From contig NZ_JALGBH010000002.1 of the NCBI RefSeq assembly GCF_022809115.1, positions 1 to 64,000 of the forward strand: DNA of 64,000 bases, given 5' to 3'. Of this stretch, positions 25,606 through 33,921 are shown one piece after another (the stretch's first letter is position 1; every line of letters begins with the position of its first letter). Both the position numbers and the translations under genes were made by a program. This DNA is from Pedobacter montanisoli (GTDB taxonomy: Bacteria > Bacteroidota > Bacteroidia > Sphingobacteriales > Sphingobacteriaceae). The notes under the pieces were generated by a model that made no database searches, was not told the DNA's origin, and saw only the letters and a list, made by a program, of their open reading frames with translations.

Positions 25606-27207
25606 ATGAAAAAGAAAAATTCGAACTTTTTTAGGTTCGGAGCAAAAAGTAATGTGCTTAAAAGAAACTTAAAGAGCGATTTATCATCGAGTATAGTTGT
25701 ATTTTTAGTTGCATTGCCCTTATGTTTAGGAATAGCGCTTGCCTCGGGTGCTCCGCTTTTTGCCGGATTAATCTCAGGTATAGTAGGTGGAATAGTGGTA
25801 GGTTTTATAAGCGGTTCTCAACTAAGTGTGAGCGGACCTGCCGCGGGATTAACCGTAATTGTTTTAGGTTCTATAGCACAGTTAGGTAGTTATCAAACCT
25901 TTTTACTGGCTTTGGTTCTGGCCGGAGTTTTCCAATTGGTTTTGGGAATGATTAAAGCAGGCACCATTGGTAATTATTTTCCTTCGAGTGTAATTGAAGG
26001 AATGTTGGCCGCAATTGGCATTATTTTGATCCTTAAACAATTGCCACATGCACTTGGGGTAAACAGCGATTTTTTTGGAGACGAAGCGTTTGCACAAGGC
26101 AATCACGAGAATACTTTCAGTGCAATTTTAGGCGCTTTGAGTAAGATTACGCCTTTAGCTTTTGTCATTAGCTTATTGTCGGTTCTGGTTTTAATTTATT
26201 GGCCTAAGTTTAAAAAACTATCGGTTGTTCCGGCTCCGTTGATTGTAGTAGTAACGGGTGTTGTTTTATCTTTTGCTTTTGCAGGTACATCTTACGGGCT
26301 TAAAACAGTGCAGATGGTAAATATACCTTTGTTTAGCGGATGGAATGAATTTATGGGCTTGTTCAGTCTGCCAAACTTCAATGAAATTTTAAACAAGGAA
26401 GTTTGGATTGTAGCAGGTACGATAGCTATTGTAGCCAGTCTCGAAACTTTACTGGGTGTTGAAGCGGTAGATAAAATAGATCCTAAGAAAAGAGTTACCC
26501 CAACCAATCGTGAGCTTATTGCACAAGGTATTGGTAATATTAGCAGCGGCATGATCGGCGGATTACCTATAACATCGGTAATTGTACGCAGTTCTGCCAA
26601 TGTAAACTCAGGCGCAAAGTCAAAAATGTCGGCAGTATTTCATGGTTTTTGGTTGTTACTATCCTTGCTGTTTATTCCGGGTTTAATTAATATGATACCT
26701 TTAGCTGCTTTGGCTGCTATCTTATTGGTTATCGGCTATAAACTTACCCGTATTGCATTGTTTAAACATATGTATCATAAAGGCTGGGATCAGTTTGTAC
26801 CTTTTGTGGTAACTGTTCTTGCAGTTGTATTTACCGACCTGCTCAAAGGAGTTGCTATTGGTATGCTGGTATCTGTCTTTTATTTATTGCGCAACAATAT
26901 GCGTAACCCATATTTCTACAGAATACAGCACGAAGGCAGTAAGAAAAATTTAAGAATTAAACTGGCCGAAGAGGTTTCGTTTTTGAACAAGGCATCCATT
27001 CAGGTTTTGTTATCAGAAGTGCCTAAAGAAACGAATGTAATTATTGATGGATCTAACTCAAGATATATTGATCCTGACGTTTTGGAAACGATTTTTAATT
27101 ACAAACACAGCGCTTATTCTAAAGGCATAATTGTAACTTTAGAAAACATACAGAAGAGTTATACCATCCCAAAATTAAATATTAAAATAGAAGAAAACGT
27201 AAATTAA
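25606..27207 (+). CDS. SulP family inorganic anion transporter
   Basis: A 533-aa inner-membrane anion transporter of the SLC26/SulP family. The N-terminus has the SulP opening LSSSIVVFLVALPLCLGIALASGAPLFAG and the SGPAAGLT motif. About 12-14 helices span residues 25-430, and a cytoplasmic STAS-like domain follows (about 440-533). The gene for a beta-carbonic anhydrase starts 4 bases later. This pairing is known in bacterial SulP proteins that import bicarbonate, so bicarbonate is more likely than sulfate. The segment GMIGGLPITSVIVRSSANVNSGAKS is a conserved SulP helix region. Confidence 0.92.
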   Translation: MKKKNSNFFRFGAKSNVLKRNLKSDLSSSIVVFLVALPLCLGIALASGAPLFAGLISGIVGGIVVGFISGSQLSVSGPAAGLTVIVLGSIAQLGSYQTFLLALVLAGVFQLVLGMIKAGTIGNYFPSSVIEGMLAAIGIILILKQLPHALGVNSDFFGDEAFAQGNHENTFSAILGALSKITPLAFVISLLSVLVLIYWPKFKKLSVVPAPLIVVVTGVVLSFAFAGTSYGLKTVQMVNIPLFSGWNEFMGLFSLPNFNEILNKEVWIVAGTIAIVASLETLLGVEAVDKIDPKKRVTPTNRELIAQGIGNISSGMIGGLPITSVIVRSSANVNSGAKSKMSAVFHGFWLLLSLLFIPGLINMIPLAALAAILLVIGYKLTRIALFKHMYHKGWDQFVPFVVTVLAVVFTDLLKGVAIGMLVSVFYLLRNNMRNPYFYRIQHEGSKKNLRIKLAEEVSFLNKASIQVLLSEVPKETNVIIDGSNSRYIDPDVLETIFNYKHSAYSKGIIVTLENIQKSYTIPKLNIKIEENVN

Positions 27208-27210
27208 TTT

Positions 27211-27873
27211 ATGGCAAATCAACATAAACATCAGGAAAATATCACTTACGATAGCTTATTAGAAGGCAATAAAGCATGGGTTGAAGAAACCCTTAAATTA
27301 GATAAAGGATACTTTGATAAATTGGCTGCGGGGCAGAATCCTCCGGTTTTATGGATTGGTTGCTCAGACAGCCGTGTACCAGCTAATCAGATCACCAATA
27401 CTTTACCGGGCGACATCTTTGTGCACCGTAACATTGCAAATGTGGTAACGCACTCAGATATGAGTTTACTCAGTGTACTGGATTATTCAGTTAATGTATT
27501 AAAGGTAAAGCATATTATTGTTTGCGGTCATTATGGCTGTGGCGGTGTAGCTGCGGCTTTGAGTAATAAAGAATTTGGTTTAATTGATAACTGGTTGCGC
27601 CACATCAAAGATATTTACCGTATACACGAAAGAGAAATGTCGACCATTAAAGATCCGCAAAGAAGAGCAGACCGAATGGTAGAACTGAATGCCATAGAAG
27701 GTGCTGCAAACGTAATGAGCACTTCAATTGTACAGAACGCCTGGGCAACTGGGCAATCACTTTCAGTTCATGCCTGGGCATACAGCTTAAAAACAGGTCT
27801 GATAACCGATTTAAAAGTTAGTGCTTCAAGTGCCGATGATGTTTCTCCGGTATTTAAGCTCAAATTCGATTAA
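27211..27873 (+). CDS. Beta-class carbonic anhydrase
   Basis: Interconverts CO2 and bicarbonate in the cytoplasm. The zinc ligands and active-site pair are clear: Cys51 with Asp53-Arg55 in WIGCSDSRVP, then His107 and Cys110 in VCGHYGCGGV. The length of 220 aa is typical, and the C-terminal GLITDLKVSASS fits the family. It is 4 bases downstream of the SulP transporter gene, implying coupled uptake and hydration of inorganic carbon, for instance to supply biotin-dependent carboxylases. Confidence 0.96.
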   Translation: MANQHKHQENITYDSLLEGNKAWVEETLKLDKGYFDKLAAGQNPPVLWIGCSDSRVPANQITNTLPGDIFVHRNIANVVTHSDMSLLSVLDYSVNVLKVKHIIVCGHYGCGGVAAALSNKEFGLIDNWLRHIKDIYRIHEREMSTIKDPQRRADRMVELNAIEGAANVMSTSIVQNAWATGQSLSVHAWAYSLKTGLITDLKVSASSADDVSPVFKLKFD

Positions 27874-27900
27874 ATTTTTTAGTTTTTGTTTTAGTCTGAA

Positions 27901-27925
27901 GGCCCCGAAATTCGGGGCTTTTTTA
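27901..27925 (+). terminator. Bidirectional terminator between carbonic anhydrase and amino-acid permease
   Basis: A hairpin GCCCCGAAATTCGGGGC with a T-run on the plus strand. The permease gene on the minus strand ends within its right flank, at 27923. Confidence 0.85.
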
Positions 27926-29347
27926 GTTTGCAGACTTCTTTTTATTACGCTTAACCAGTAAATAGCATAGGTATAAAAACACCAGCCATAACGGAATAAG
28001 TTCAACAGACATTTTTAAACCGGTAAGCCACATAATAATTAGTATGCCTAACAAAAAGAACAAACAGATATAATTGGTTACAGGGTACATAAAAGAAGGG
28101 AATTTAGTTGCTCCTTTACGATATGCCTGTCTGAATTTAATATGGGTATAGCTGATCATTAACCAGTTGATGATTAATGACGATACTACTAACGACATTA
28201 ATATGCTCAGTGCTTTTTCAGGAATGACTTTATTTACAACAATACAAATAGCTGCAAACACAGCCGAAACCAAGATAGCCATTACAGGTACGTAATTCTT
28301 ATTGAGCTTAGATAAGAACTTAGGCGCATTGCCTTGTTCAGCCAGTCCGTATAACATACGGCTATTGCTGTAAACGCTGCTGTTGTAAACAGATAATGCT
28401 GCTGTAAGCACAATAACGTTTAAAACATTGGCAATAAGACTCGTAAAGTAAACAGTGCGACCAAAAAGATCAAATTGGAAACCTTTTAATCTTTCAAATA
28501 CCATTACAAAAGGACTGCTGCCATCGGTAATGTTTTTCCAGGGTGACAAAGAGAACAGGATAATCAAAGCACCCACATAAAAAATCAGGATTCGATAAAT
28601 GACCTGATTGGTTGCTTTTGGAATATTTTTTTCAGGGTTTTCGGCTTCGGCAGCAGTAATTCCTACCAATTCTAAACCTCCAAAAGAAAACATGATGAGT
28701 GCCATTGCGGCTAAAAGACCTTCGTAACCGCCTTTACCGTTTGTATTTAACCAGCCTTTAGGTAAAAAGCCACCATCGTTCCATAAATTTGAAAGGCTAG
28801 CGTGTTCGCCACCTGTGCCGCTAATCAGCAGATATGAACCAAACAGGATCATGGCTATAATAGCCACTACTTTAATAATAGAAAACCAAAATTCGGCCTC
28901 GCCATATACTTTTACAGAAGCCAGGTTGAGTACATTGATTACAATAAAGAAAAATGAGCTCGATACCCACAGCGGAATATCAGGCCACCAGAATTGAATA
29001 TATACACCAATTGCAGTTAGCTCAGACATGCTCACCAAAATGTATAACATCCAGTAATTCCAACCCGAGGCAAAGCCGGGAAAAGGTCCCCAATATTTAT
29101 AAGCAAAATGACTGAAACTACCAGAAACAGGTTCCTGTACTACCATTTCGCCCAACTGGCGCATAATAAAAAAGGCAATAAAACCTGCAATGGCGTATCC
29201 TAAAATAACAGAAGGACCAGCTAATACCGCTGCCGGACCAATACCTAAAAATAATCCCGTGCCAATGGCACCGCCCAATGCAATAAGCTGTATGTGCCTG
29301 TTCTGTAAGCCTCTTTTCAGCTCTTTCTTGTTTTCAGTATTTTCCAA
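27923..29347 (-). CDS. Amino acid permease (APC superfamily)
   Basis: A 474-aa inner-membrane permease with 12 helices. The N-terminal RHIQLIALGGAIGTGLFLGIG motif, the GFIAFFIMRQLGEMVV segment, and the SFGGLELVGITAAEAENPEKN motif between helices 6 and 7 place it in the AAT group of the APC superfamily (AroP/ProY/LysP-like). The particular amino acid cannot be told. It is monocistronic. The start follows a stretch without a clear TAnnTTTG element. Confidence 0.92.
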   Translation of the reverse strand: MENTENKKELKRGLQNRHIQLIALGGAIGTGLFLGIGPAAVLAGPSVILGYAIAGFIAFFIMRQLGEMVVQEPVSGSFSHFAYKYWGPFPGFASGWNYWMLYILVSMSELTAIGVYIQFWWPDIPLWVSSSFFFIVINVLNLASVKVYGEAEFWFSIIKVVAIIAMILFGSYLLISGTGGEHASLSNLWNDGGFLPKGWLNTNGKGGYEGLLAAMALIMFSFGGLELVGITAAEAENPEKNIPKATNQVIYRILIFYVGALIILFSLSPWKNITDGSSPFVMVFERLKGFQFDLFGRTVYFTSLIANVLNVIVLTAALSVYNSSVYSNSRMLYGLAEQGNAPKFLSKLNKNYVPVMAILVSAVFAAICIVVNKVIPEKALSILMSLVVSSLIINWLMISYTHIKFRQAYRKGATKFPSFMYPVTNYICLFFLLGILIIMWLTGLKMSVELIPLWLVFLYLCYLLVKRNKKKSAN

Positions 29348-29735
29348 AGAAACAGATGGTTAAAGTTTGTACGTCTAATTGGGGGGCTAAAATACTACTT
29401 TAGAAAACAAAAAATTAAGCTTTCTGATGCATCTAAAGAATTATAACAGAAATGATTGAAGCACTTGATGATAGAAGATATACAAAACCGTAATTTTTAT
29501 TCCTAAAAAGAGTAATTAAATATTCCTTTTAGGGGTTTGCTGTTTTATGCCTATATTGGCTCAAAATTATAAACCAACACCCTGATATGATTATGATTAA
29601 CGCTTTGTTTACTCCGTATAAGTTAGGGTAATCTAACTTTCTTTCTATAAAATTAAGGATATTAAGTTTCAATACTTTGGCTATTTCTATTGCTTAAGTA
29701 ATAAATAAATACTATAAACACTAAAACAAACTTTT
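29348..29735. other. Intergenic region upstream of the RHS locus
   Basis: This 388-base AT-rich gap holds no credible gene. It contains a 7-bp hairpin AAGTTAG / CTAACTT (29620-29639) followed by a T/C-rich run, about 96 bases before the first RHS-locus gene. This could be a weak terminator or leader structure. The promoter for the RHS locus is probably here, but I could not pick one with confidence. Confidence 0.5.
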
Positions 29736-30335
29736 ATGAAAATTAAAATTAGTTTTTTCTTATTGATTACAGTTATGGCCTACGCTAAAGGCCAGCAAAC
29801 GGTTACACAAACTATCATTATGAATTCTAACGGGGTAAACTCTACAGAAATTGTAATGAAGAAACAGGATAATACCAGTTATTATTCTCTATATGCTAAT
29901 TATTCTGGCTTTGGTCTTTACAATTCTACGACACAGAAAGTTCCGCTTCACATCAATTCCAGCGATTTTGTAGGTATCGGCACAGATATTCCCCAAGAAA
30001 AACTATCTGTAAACGGCAAGATCAGGGCCAAGGAGATCAAGGTAGAAACCGCCAACTGGCCAGACTATGTATTCAGTAACGATTACAAACTGCCAGATCT
30101 AAAAGAGACAGAAACATTCATCAAAACGAACAAGCACTTGCCCGGTGTACCATCAGCGGCAATGGCAGAGAAAGAAGGCATCGAACTGGGCGAGATGAAC
30201 AAGATCTTGTTGAAGAAGATAGAGGAGCTGACCTTGCATTTGATAGAGAAGGACAAACAACTTGAAAATCAATTGATCTTAAATAAGGAAATAGAAAAAA
30301 GGCTAAAGAAGCTTGAAAATAAAAAAAGACTTTAA
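29736..30335 (+). CDS. Short secreted stalk/tail-fibre-like protein preceding RHS genes
   Basis: A 199-aa protein with a signal peptide (about 1-20, AKGQ). Residues ~70-100 carry VGIGTDIPQEKLSVNGKI, a motif typical of phage-tail and trimeric-fibre-like proteins. A conserved segment follows with DYKLPDLKETETFIKTNKHL, PGVPSA and GIELGEMNKILLKKIEELTL, then a C-terminal coiled coil (about 150-197). Proteins of this type often precede RHS-like genes in Bacteroidota. The middle (about 30000-30260) is visibly richer in G and C than either end of the gene, which suggests a mosaic origin. The 1170-aa gene begins 25 bases later. Function is unknown. Confidence 0.78.
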   Translation: MKIKISFFLLITVMAYAKGQQTVTQTIIMNSNGVNSTEIVMKKQDNTSYYSLYANYSGFGLYNSTTQKVPLHINSSDFVGIGTDIPQEKLSVNGKIRAKEIKVETANWPDYVFSNDYKLPDLKETETFIKTNKHLPGVPSAAMAEKEGIELGEMNKILLKKIEELTLHLIEKDKQLENQLILNKEIEKRLKKLENKKRL

Positions 30336-30360
30336 AAATATTATTATACTGTAAATTTAT

Positions 30361-33300
30361 ATGAAAATTAACATAATCCCTTTTAGAATATATTTTATAC
30401 TATTTTTTATAAGTACAGGTTTAACTGCATTTGGGCAAAATGATTATCGAACACCTGTTATCGGTCCTTCTCCTACCTCATATGCCTTTACAATGTATGG
30501 AAACAACCAACCTAGTTTACAATCTGGTAATGTTGATATTCCAATCTCTCTGTTTGAAGTAAAAGCACCGGGTATTAGCATTCCTTTAAATATTCGTTAC
30601 CATACTGCAGGAATTAATTTAATGGATAGCCCATATCCTTTGGGTTATGGCTGGAATTTTTCAGCAGGGTATAGAATTACAAGAACTGTTTTAGGACGGC
30701 CAGATGATAGGTTTGAATTTAAACAACTATATGGGAGCGAAGAATATCAAACTGTGAAAAAAGGGATTTTAGATGAACAGATAGCCAATATTCATGGACT
30801 TAGTAGCGATGATTTATATGATACACAAAAAGATATCTTTACATTGAGCCTGCCTTCAGGAAATTTTAAGTTTGTTCTCGTAAGAACGGGAAATATTTAT
30901 GAAGCAGTTACGATTGGGCACCAAATAAAAATTGAATTAATACACTGGGCTACCCCAGATAAGAGCAATGCTTATATTTTAGGGTTTAAGGTAACCGACC
31001 AAAATGGACTGGTTTACATATTTGGAGATGATGTTTACCAACAAACATTATCTGATTATAAAGAGTATGTTGGAAGTACGGGTGTAACAACTACTTGGGC
31101 ATTGAAAGAGATTACTTTACTTAACAATGAGAAAATCAAATACGCTTGGATAAAGAGAAATACAAATGGCATTCCCGTTCAAACAGATATTCCTATTTCT
31201 GTAGTTGATTATAAAAATTGGGATTGTGACGTTGGAAATTATGAAGTGATAGACATAGGAGGTAAGGTAGATTATTTCTCATCTACTTATGTTGAGGCTC
31301 TAATGTTAAAAAAAATTGAATATCCATACGGAACAGTAGAACTTGATTATAAATTGGGCATTGACCCGATGCTTCAAACAATAACAGTTAAAGATAAATT
31401 AAATACTACTGTCAAAAATATCAACTTTACATATGGAGCCAATAATTCACAACAGGATCATTTGCTTCTTCAATCACTAAATGTAAATGGCGAAACCTAT
31501 AGATTTCAATATGATTCTCATCGTTTTTATAAAAATGCAACGGGTCTAGACTATTGGGGGTATTATAATGGTAAGGATAACAATTATACATTGCTACCTA
31601 AAATGGGCATTAAAATTAGGTCAAATATCTCCTTTCCTGTAAACATGAGCTTACCCCCTGATGTAAATCTTATAGTAGGACATGCTGATAGATCGATTAG
31701 CGAAGAACATATGAAGGCTTTTATATTAAATAAAATTTATTATCCTACAGGAGGCTATTCAGAATATGAGTATGAGACCCATGAATTTCCTGGCCATTCA
31801 GTACATTCTGTTTCTACAGATCCATTGTTTACAGTAGAACCCGAGCCAATAAAATTTGGTGGAGGATTAAGAGTCTCGAAAATAAAAATATATAGCTCAC
31901 TTAATGGAAATCCTATCGTTAAAACTTATAAATATGGAATTAATGAAAATGGATTAGCTAATAATAGCGTGGTACCTACTCTCGATACTTTTATAGATGA
32001 ATATTGGGAAATAAATGAAAATCCTCCCGGGCCAAACAATTGTGTAAATGCATACTGGAGAACACGCCGTGTTATGAATATTAATGCCTTATCAAACTAT
32101 GCTAAATTTCTTGTATATGAAAACCCCATATGGTATAGCCAAGTAACAGAATATGTAAATGATGAACTTAAAACCCAATATAATTTTTCATTAGAAGAAA
32201 CCTATAACCTTACATGGGGGCTAAACGCTAAATCGGTTAAAAGCCCATATAGGTTTCGCTATGATAATTTGTTTAATGAAGGCGCACAGTTGATAAGTAC
32301 AACTTTCTTTAAAAAGAAAAGCGCCATTTACGAACCTGTTAAGAAGGAAGAAAATGTATATGAAGTTGTTAATCCTTCTGTTAGTATTCCTTCAGCAATT
32401 ATAGATAGAAATTTAATTTATAACACGCTGATCCATCCGGGACCAGATCTATATCCTTATTCATTTTATGGAAATAGTGGTGTACTACCTACAGATGGCT
32501 ATTCGTCGTTTAACCCACAATACAACATATTGTTGTATAACATAAGTGTAAAATATAACCGCTTAAAAAGAAGCATTATTAATGAATATCATGGTGTAGA
32601 TACAATATCAAATTATAAAGATTTTTTTTATAACGACCCTCAACTTATTAGAACTGAAGAAAGAACCAGTATAGACCAGAGAATTGTATCTACAGATTAT
32701 AAATACCCTGAAAACTATGTAGATCCTGTTTATCAAACTATGGTTGCTAAAAATATGCTAAGTCCAATAATAGAAAAGACAGTTTCTGTTAATGGAAACA
32801 TGGTAAGTTTAGAGAAAAATAACTATACAAACGACCCTGTAATATCAAAAGGATTGATATTACCTTATTTATTTGAGGTTCATGATATGCAGACTAATCT
32901 AAAAACAGAGGAACTAAGAATTAGTAAGTATGACAATAAGGGCAATATCTTGGAATTAAAATCAAAGGCAGGTATACCTGTAAGCTATTTGTGGAGCTAT
33001 GGAGGTCAGTATCCTATAGCTGAAATCAAGAATGCAGATTATAATACATTGGTAAATATACAGGGACAAATTTATATAGATTCTTTTGCAGAAAACTGGC
33101 CTACTGATCTTCAAATAAATACCTTCTTGTCACCTTTACGCATAAATGCTTTGTTAAAGGATGCTCAGATTACCACATTTACCTATAAACCTTTAGTGGG
33201 TATGAGTAGCCAAACAGATGCCAAAGGGATGAAAACCTTTTATGAGTACGACGTTTCTCAGCGTTTGAAATTTGTTAAAGATCAGCAAGGAAATATCATC

Positions 33301-33873
33301 AATAGCTTTGTATATAACTTTAAGCAACCTGAAGTGCTCTATCACAGTGTCCAAAAATCGCAAAGCTTTACCAAGGCATGTACAACCGGGCAAGGTAGCG
33401 AAGTGGTTTATCTTGTGCCAGCGGGTAAATACAGTTCAGCGATCAGTCAGGCAGATGCCGATAATCAAGCTTTGGCAGATATAACAGCAAATGGTCAGAA
33501 CTATGCAGATGCAAATGGAACATGTACCGTACCTTATGTAGATGTAGAAATCCAGAAAATTACAGATTGGAATGGTACCATTAGCAGGATACAGTTTTAC
33601 AAAGATGGTAGCTCAAGCCCATCATATGAGGTTTTTCCATCTAATTCTGGCAGTTCAGAAACAATCAGTATCCCCGAGGGCGAATACAATTCGGTAAAAT
33701 TTACTATAGATGGAAGTGGTACACCCTATAATGGAATGCTCAGCATCGTTAGTTCAAAGCCTACGGTATGTGCTCAAATTGGGATGAGTAGTACGATAAT
33801 CAGCTTATCTAATGTGAAATTTACGGCATCAGGAAACAAACTTATTGTTGTTGCTGAATACTGTATGAATTGA
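30361..33873 (+). CDS. Large secreted RHS-associated protein with DUF5977-like region
   Basis: A 1170-aa protein with a signal peptide (1-25, TAFGQ). The N-terminal half opens YRTPVIGPSPTSYAFTMYG and GNVDIPISLFEVKAPGISIP, a beta-rich region resembling the SpvB/TcB-like proteins that go with RHS in Bacteroidota. Residues ~940-990 hold RHS-type YD-like repeats (VGMSSQTDAKGMKTFYEYD). Near residue 1000 there is a DUF5977-like unit (SFTKACTTGQGSEVVYL, then SQADADNQALADI and GQNYADANGTC). The C-terminal ~100 residues form another beta-domain. It is AT-rich like the genome. The DUF5977 label comes from pattern recognition and was not searched. Confidence 0.82.
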   Translation: MKINIIPFRIYFILFFISTGLTAFGQNDYRTPVIGPSPTSYAFTMYGNNQPSLQSGNVDIPISLFEVKAPGISIPLNIRYHTAGINLMDSPYPLGYGWNFSAGYRITRTVLGRPDDRFEFKQLYGSEEYQTVKKGILDEQIANIHGLSSDDLYDTQKDIFTLSLPSGNFKFVLVRTGNIYEAVTIGHQIKIELIHWATPDKSNAYILGFKVTDQNGLVYIFGDDVYQQTLSDYKEYVGSTGVTTTWALKEITLLNNEKIKYAWIKRNTNGIPVQTDIPISVVDYKNWDCDVGNYEVIDIGGKVDYFSSTYVEALMLKKIEYPYGTVELDYKLGIDPMLQTITVKDKLNTTVKNINFTYGANNSQQDHLLLQSLNVNGETYRFQYDSHRFYKNATGLDYWGYYNGKDNNYTLLPKMGIKIRSNISFPVNMSLPPDVNLIVGHADRSISEEHMKAFILNKIYYPTGGYSEYEYETHEFPGHSVHSVSTDPLFTVEPEPIKFGGGLRVSKIKIYSSLNGNPIVKTYKYGINENGLANNSVVPTLDTFIDEYWEINENPPGPNNCVNAYWRTRRVMNINALSNYAKFLVYENPIWYSQVTEYVNDELKTQYNFSLEETYNLTWGLNAKSVKSPYRFRYDNLFNEGAQLISTTFFKKKSAIYEPVKKEENVYEVVNPSVSIPSAIIDRNLIYNTLIHPGPDLYPYSFYGNSGVLPTDGYSSFNPQYNILLYNISVKYNRLKRSIINEYHGVDTISNYKDFFYNDPQLIRTEERTSIDQRIVSTDYKYPENYVDPVYQTMVAKNMLSPIIEKTVSVNGNMVSLEKNNYTNDPVISKGLILPYLFEVHDMQTNLKTEELRISKYDNKGNILELKSKAGIPVSYLWSYGGQYPIAEIKNADYNTLVNIQGQIYIDSFAENWPTDLQINTFLSPLRINALLKDAQITTFTYKPLVGMSSQTDAKGMKTFYEYDVSQRLKFVKDQQGNIINSFVYNFKQPEVLYHSVQKSQSFTKACTTGQGSEVVYLVPAGKYSSAISQADADNQALADITANGQNYADANGTCTVPYVDVEIQKITDWNGTISRIQFYKDGSSSPSYEVFPSNSGSSETISIPEGEYNSVKFTIDGSGTPYNGMLSIVSSKPTVCAQIGMSSTIISLSNVKFTASGNKLIVVAEYCMN

Positions 33874-33921
33874 TTTTAACATATATAACGAGATACCTTA
33901 TCATTCAAAAATAACCGGAAG

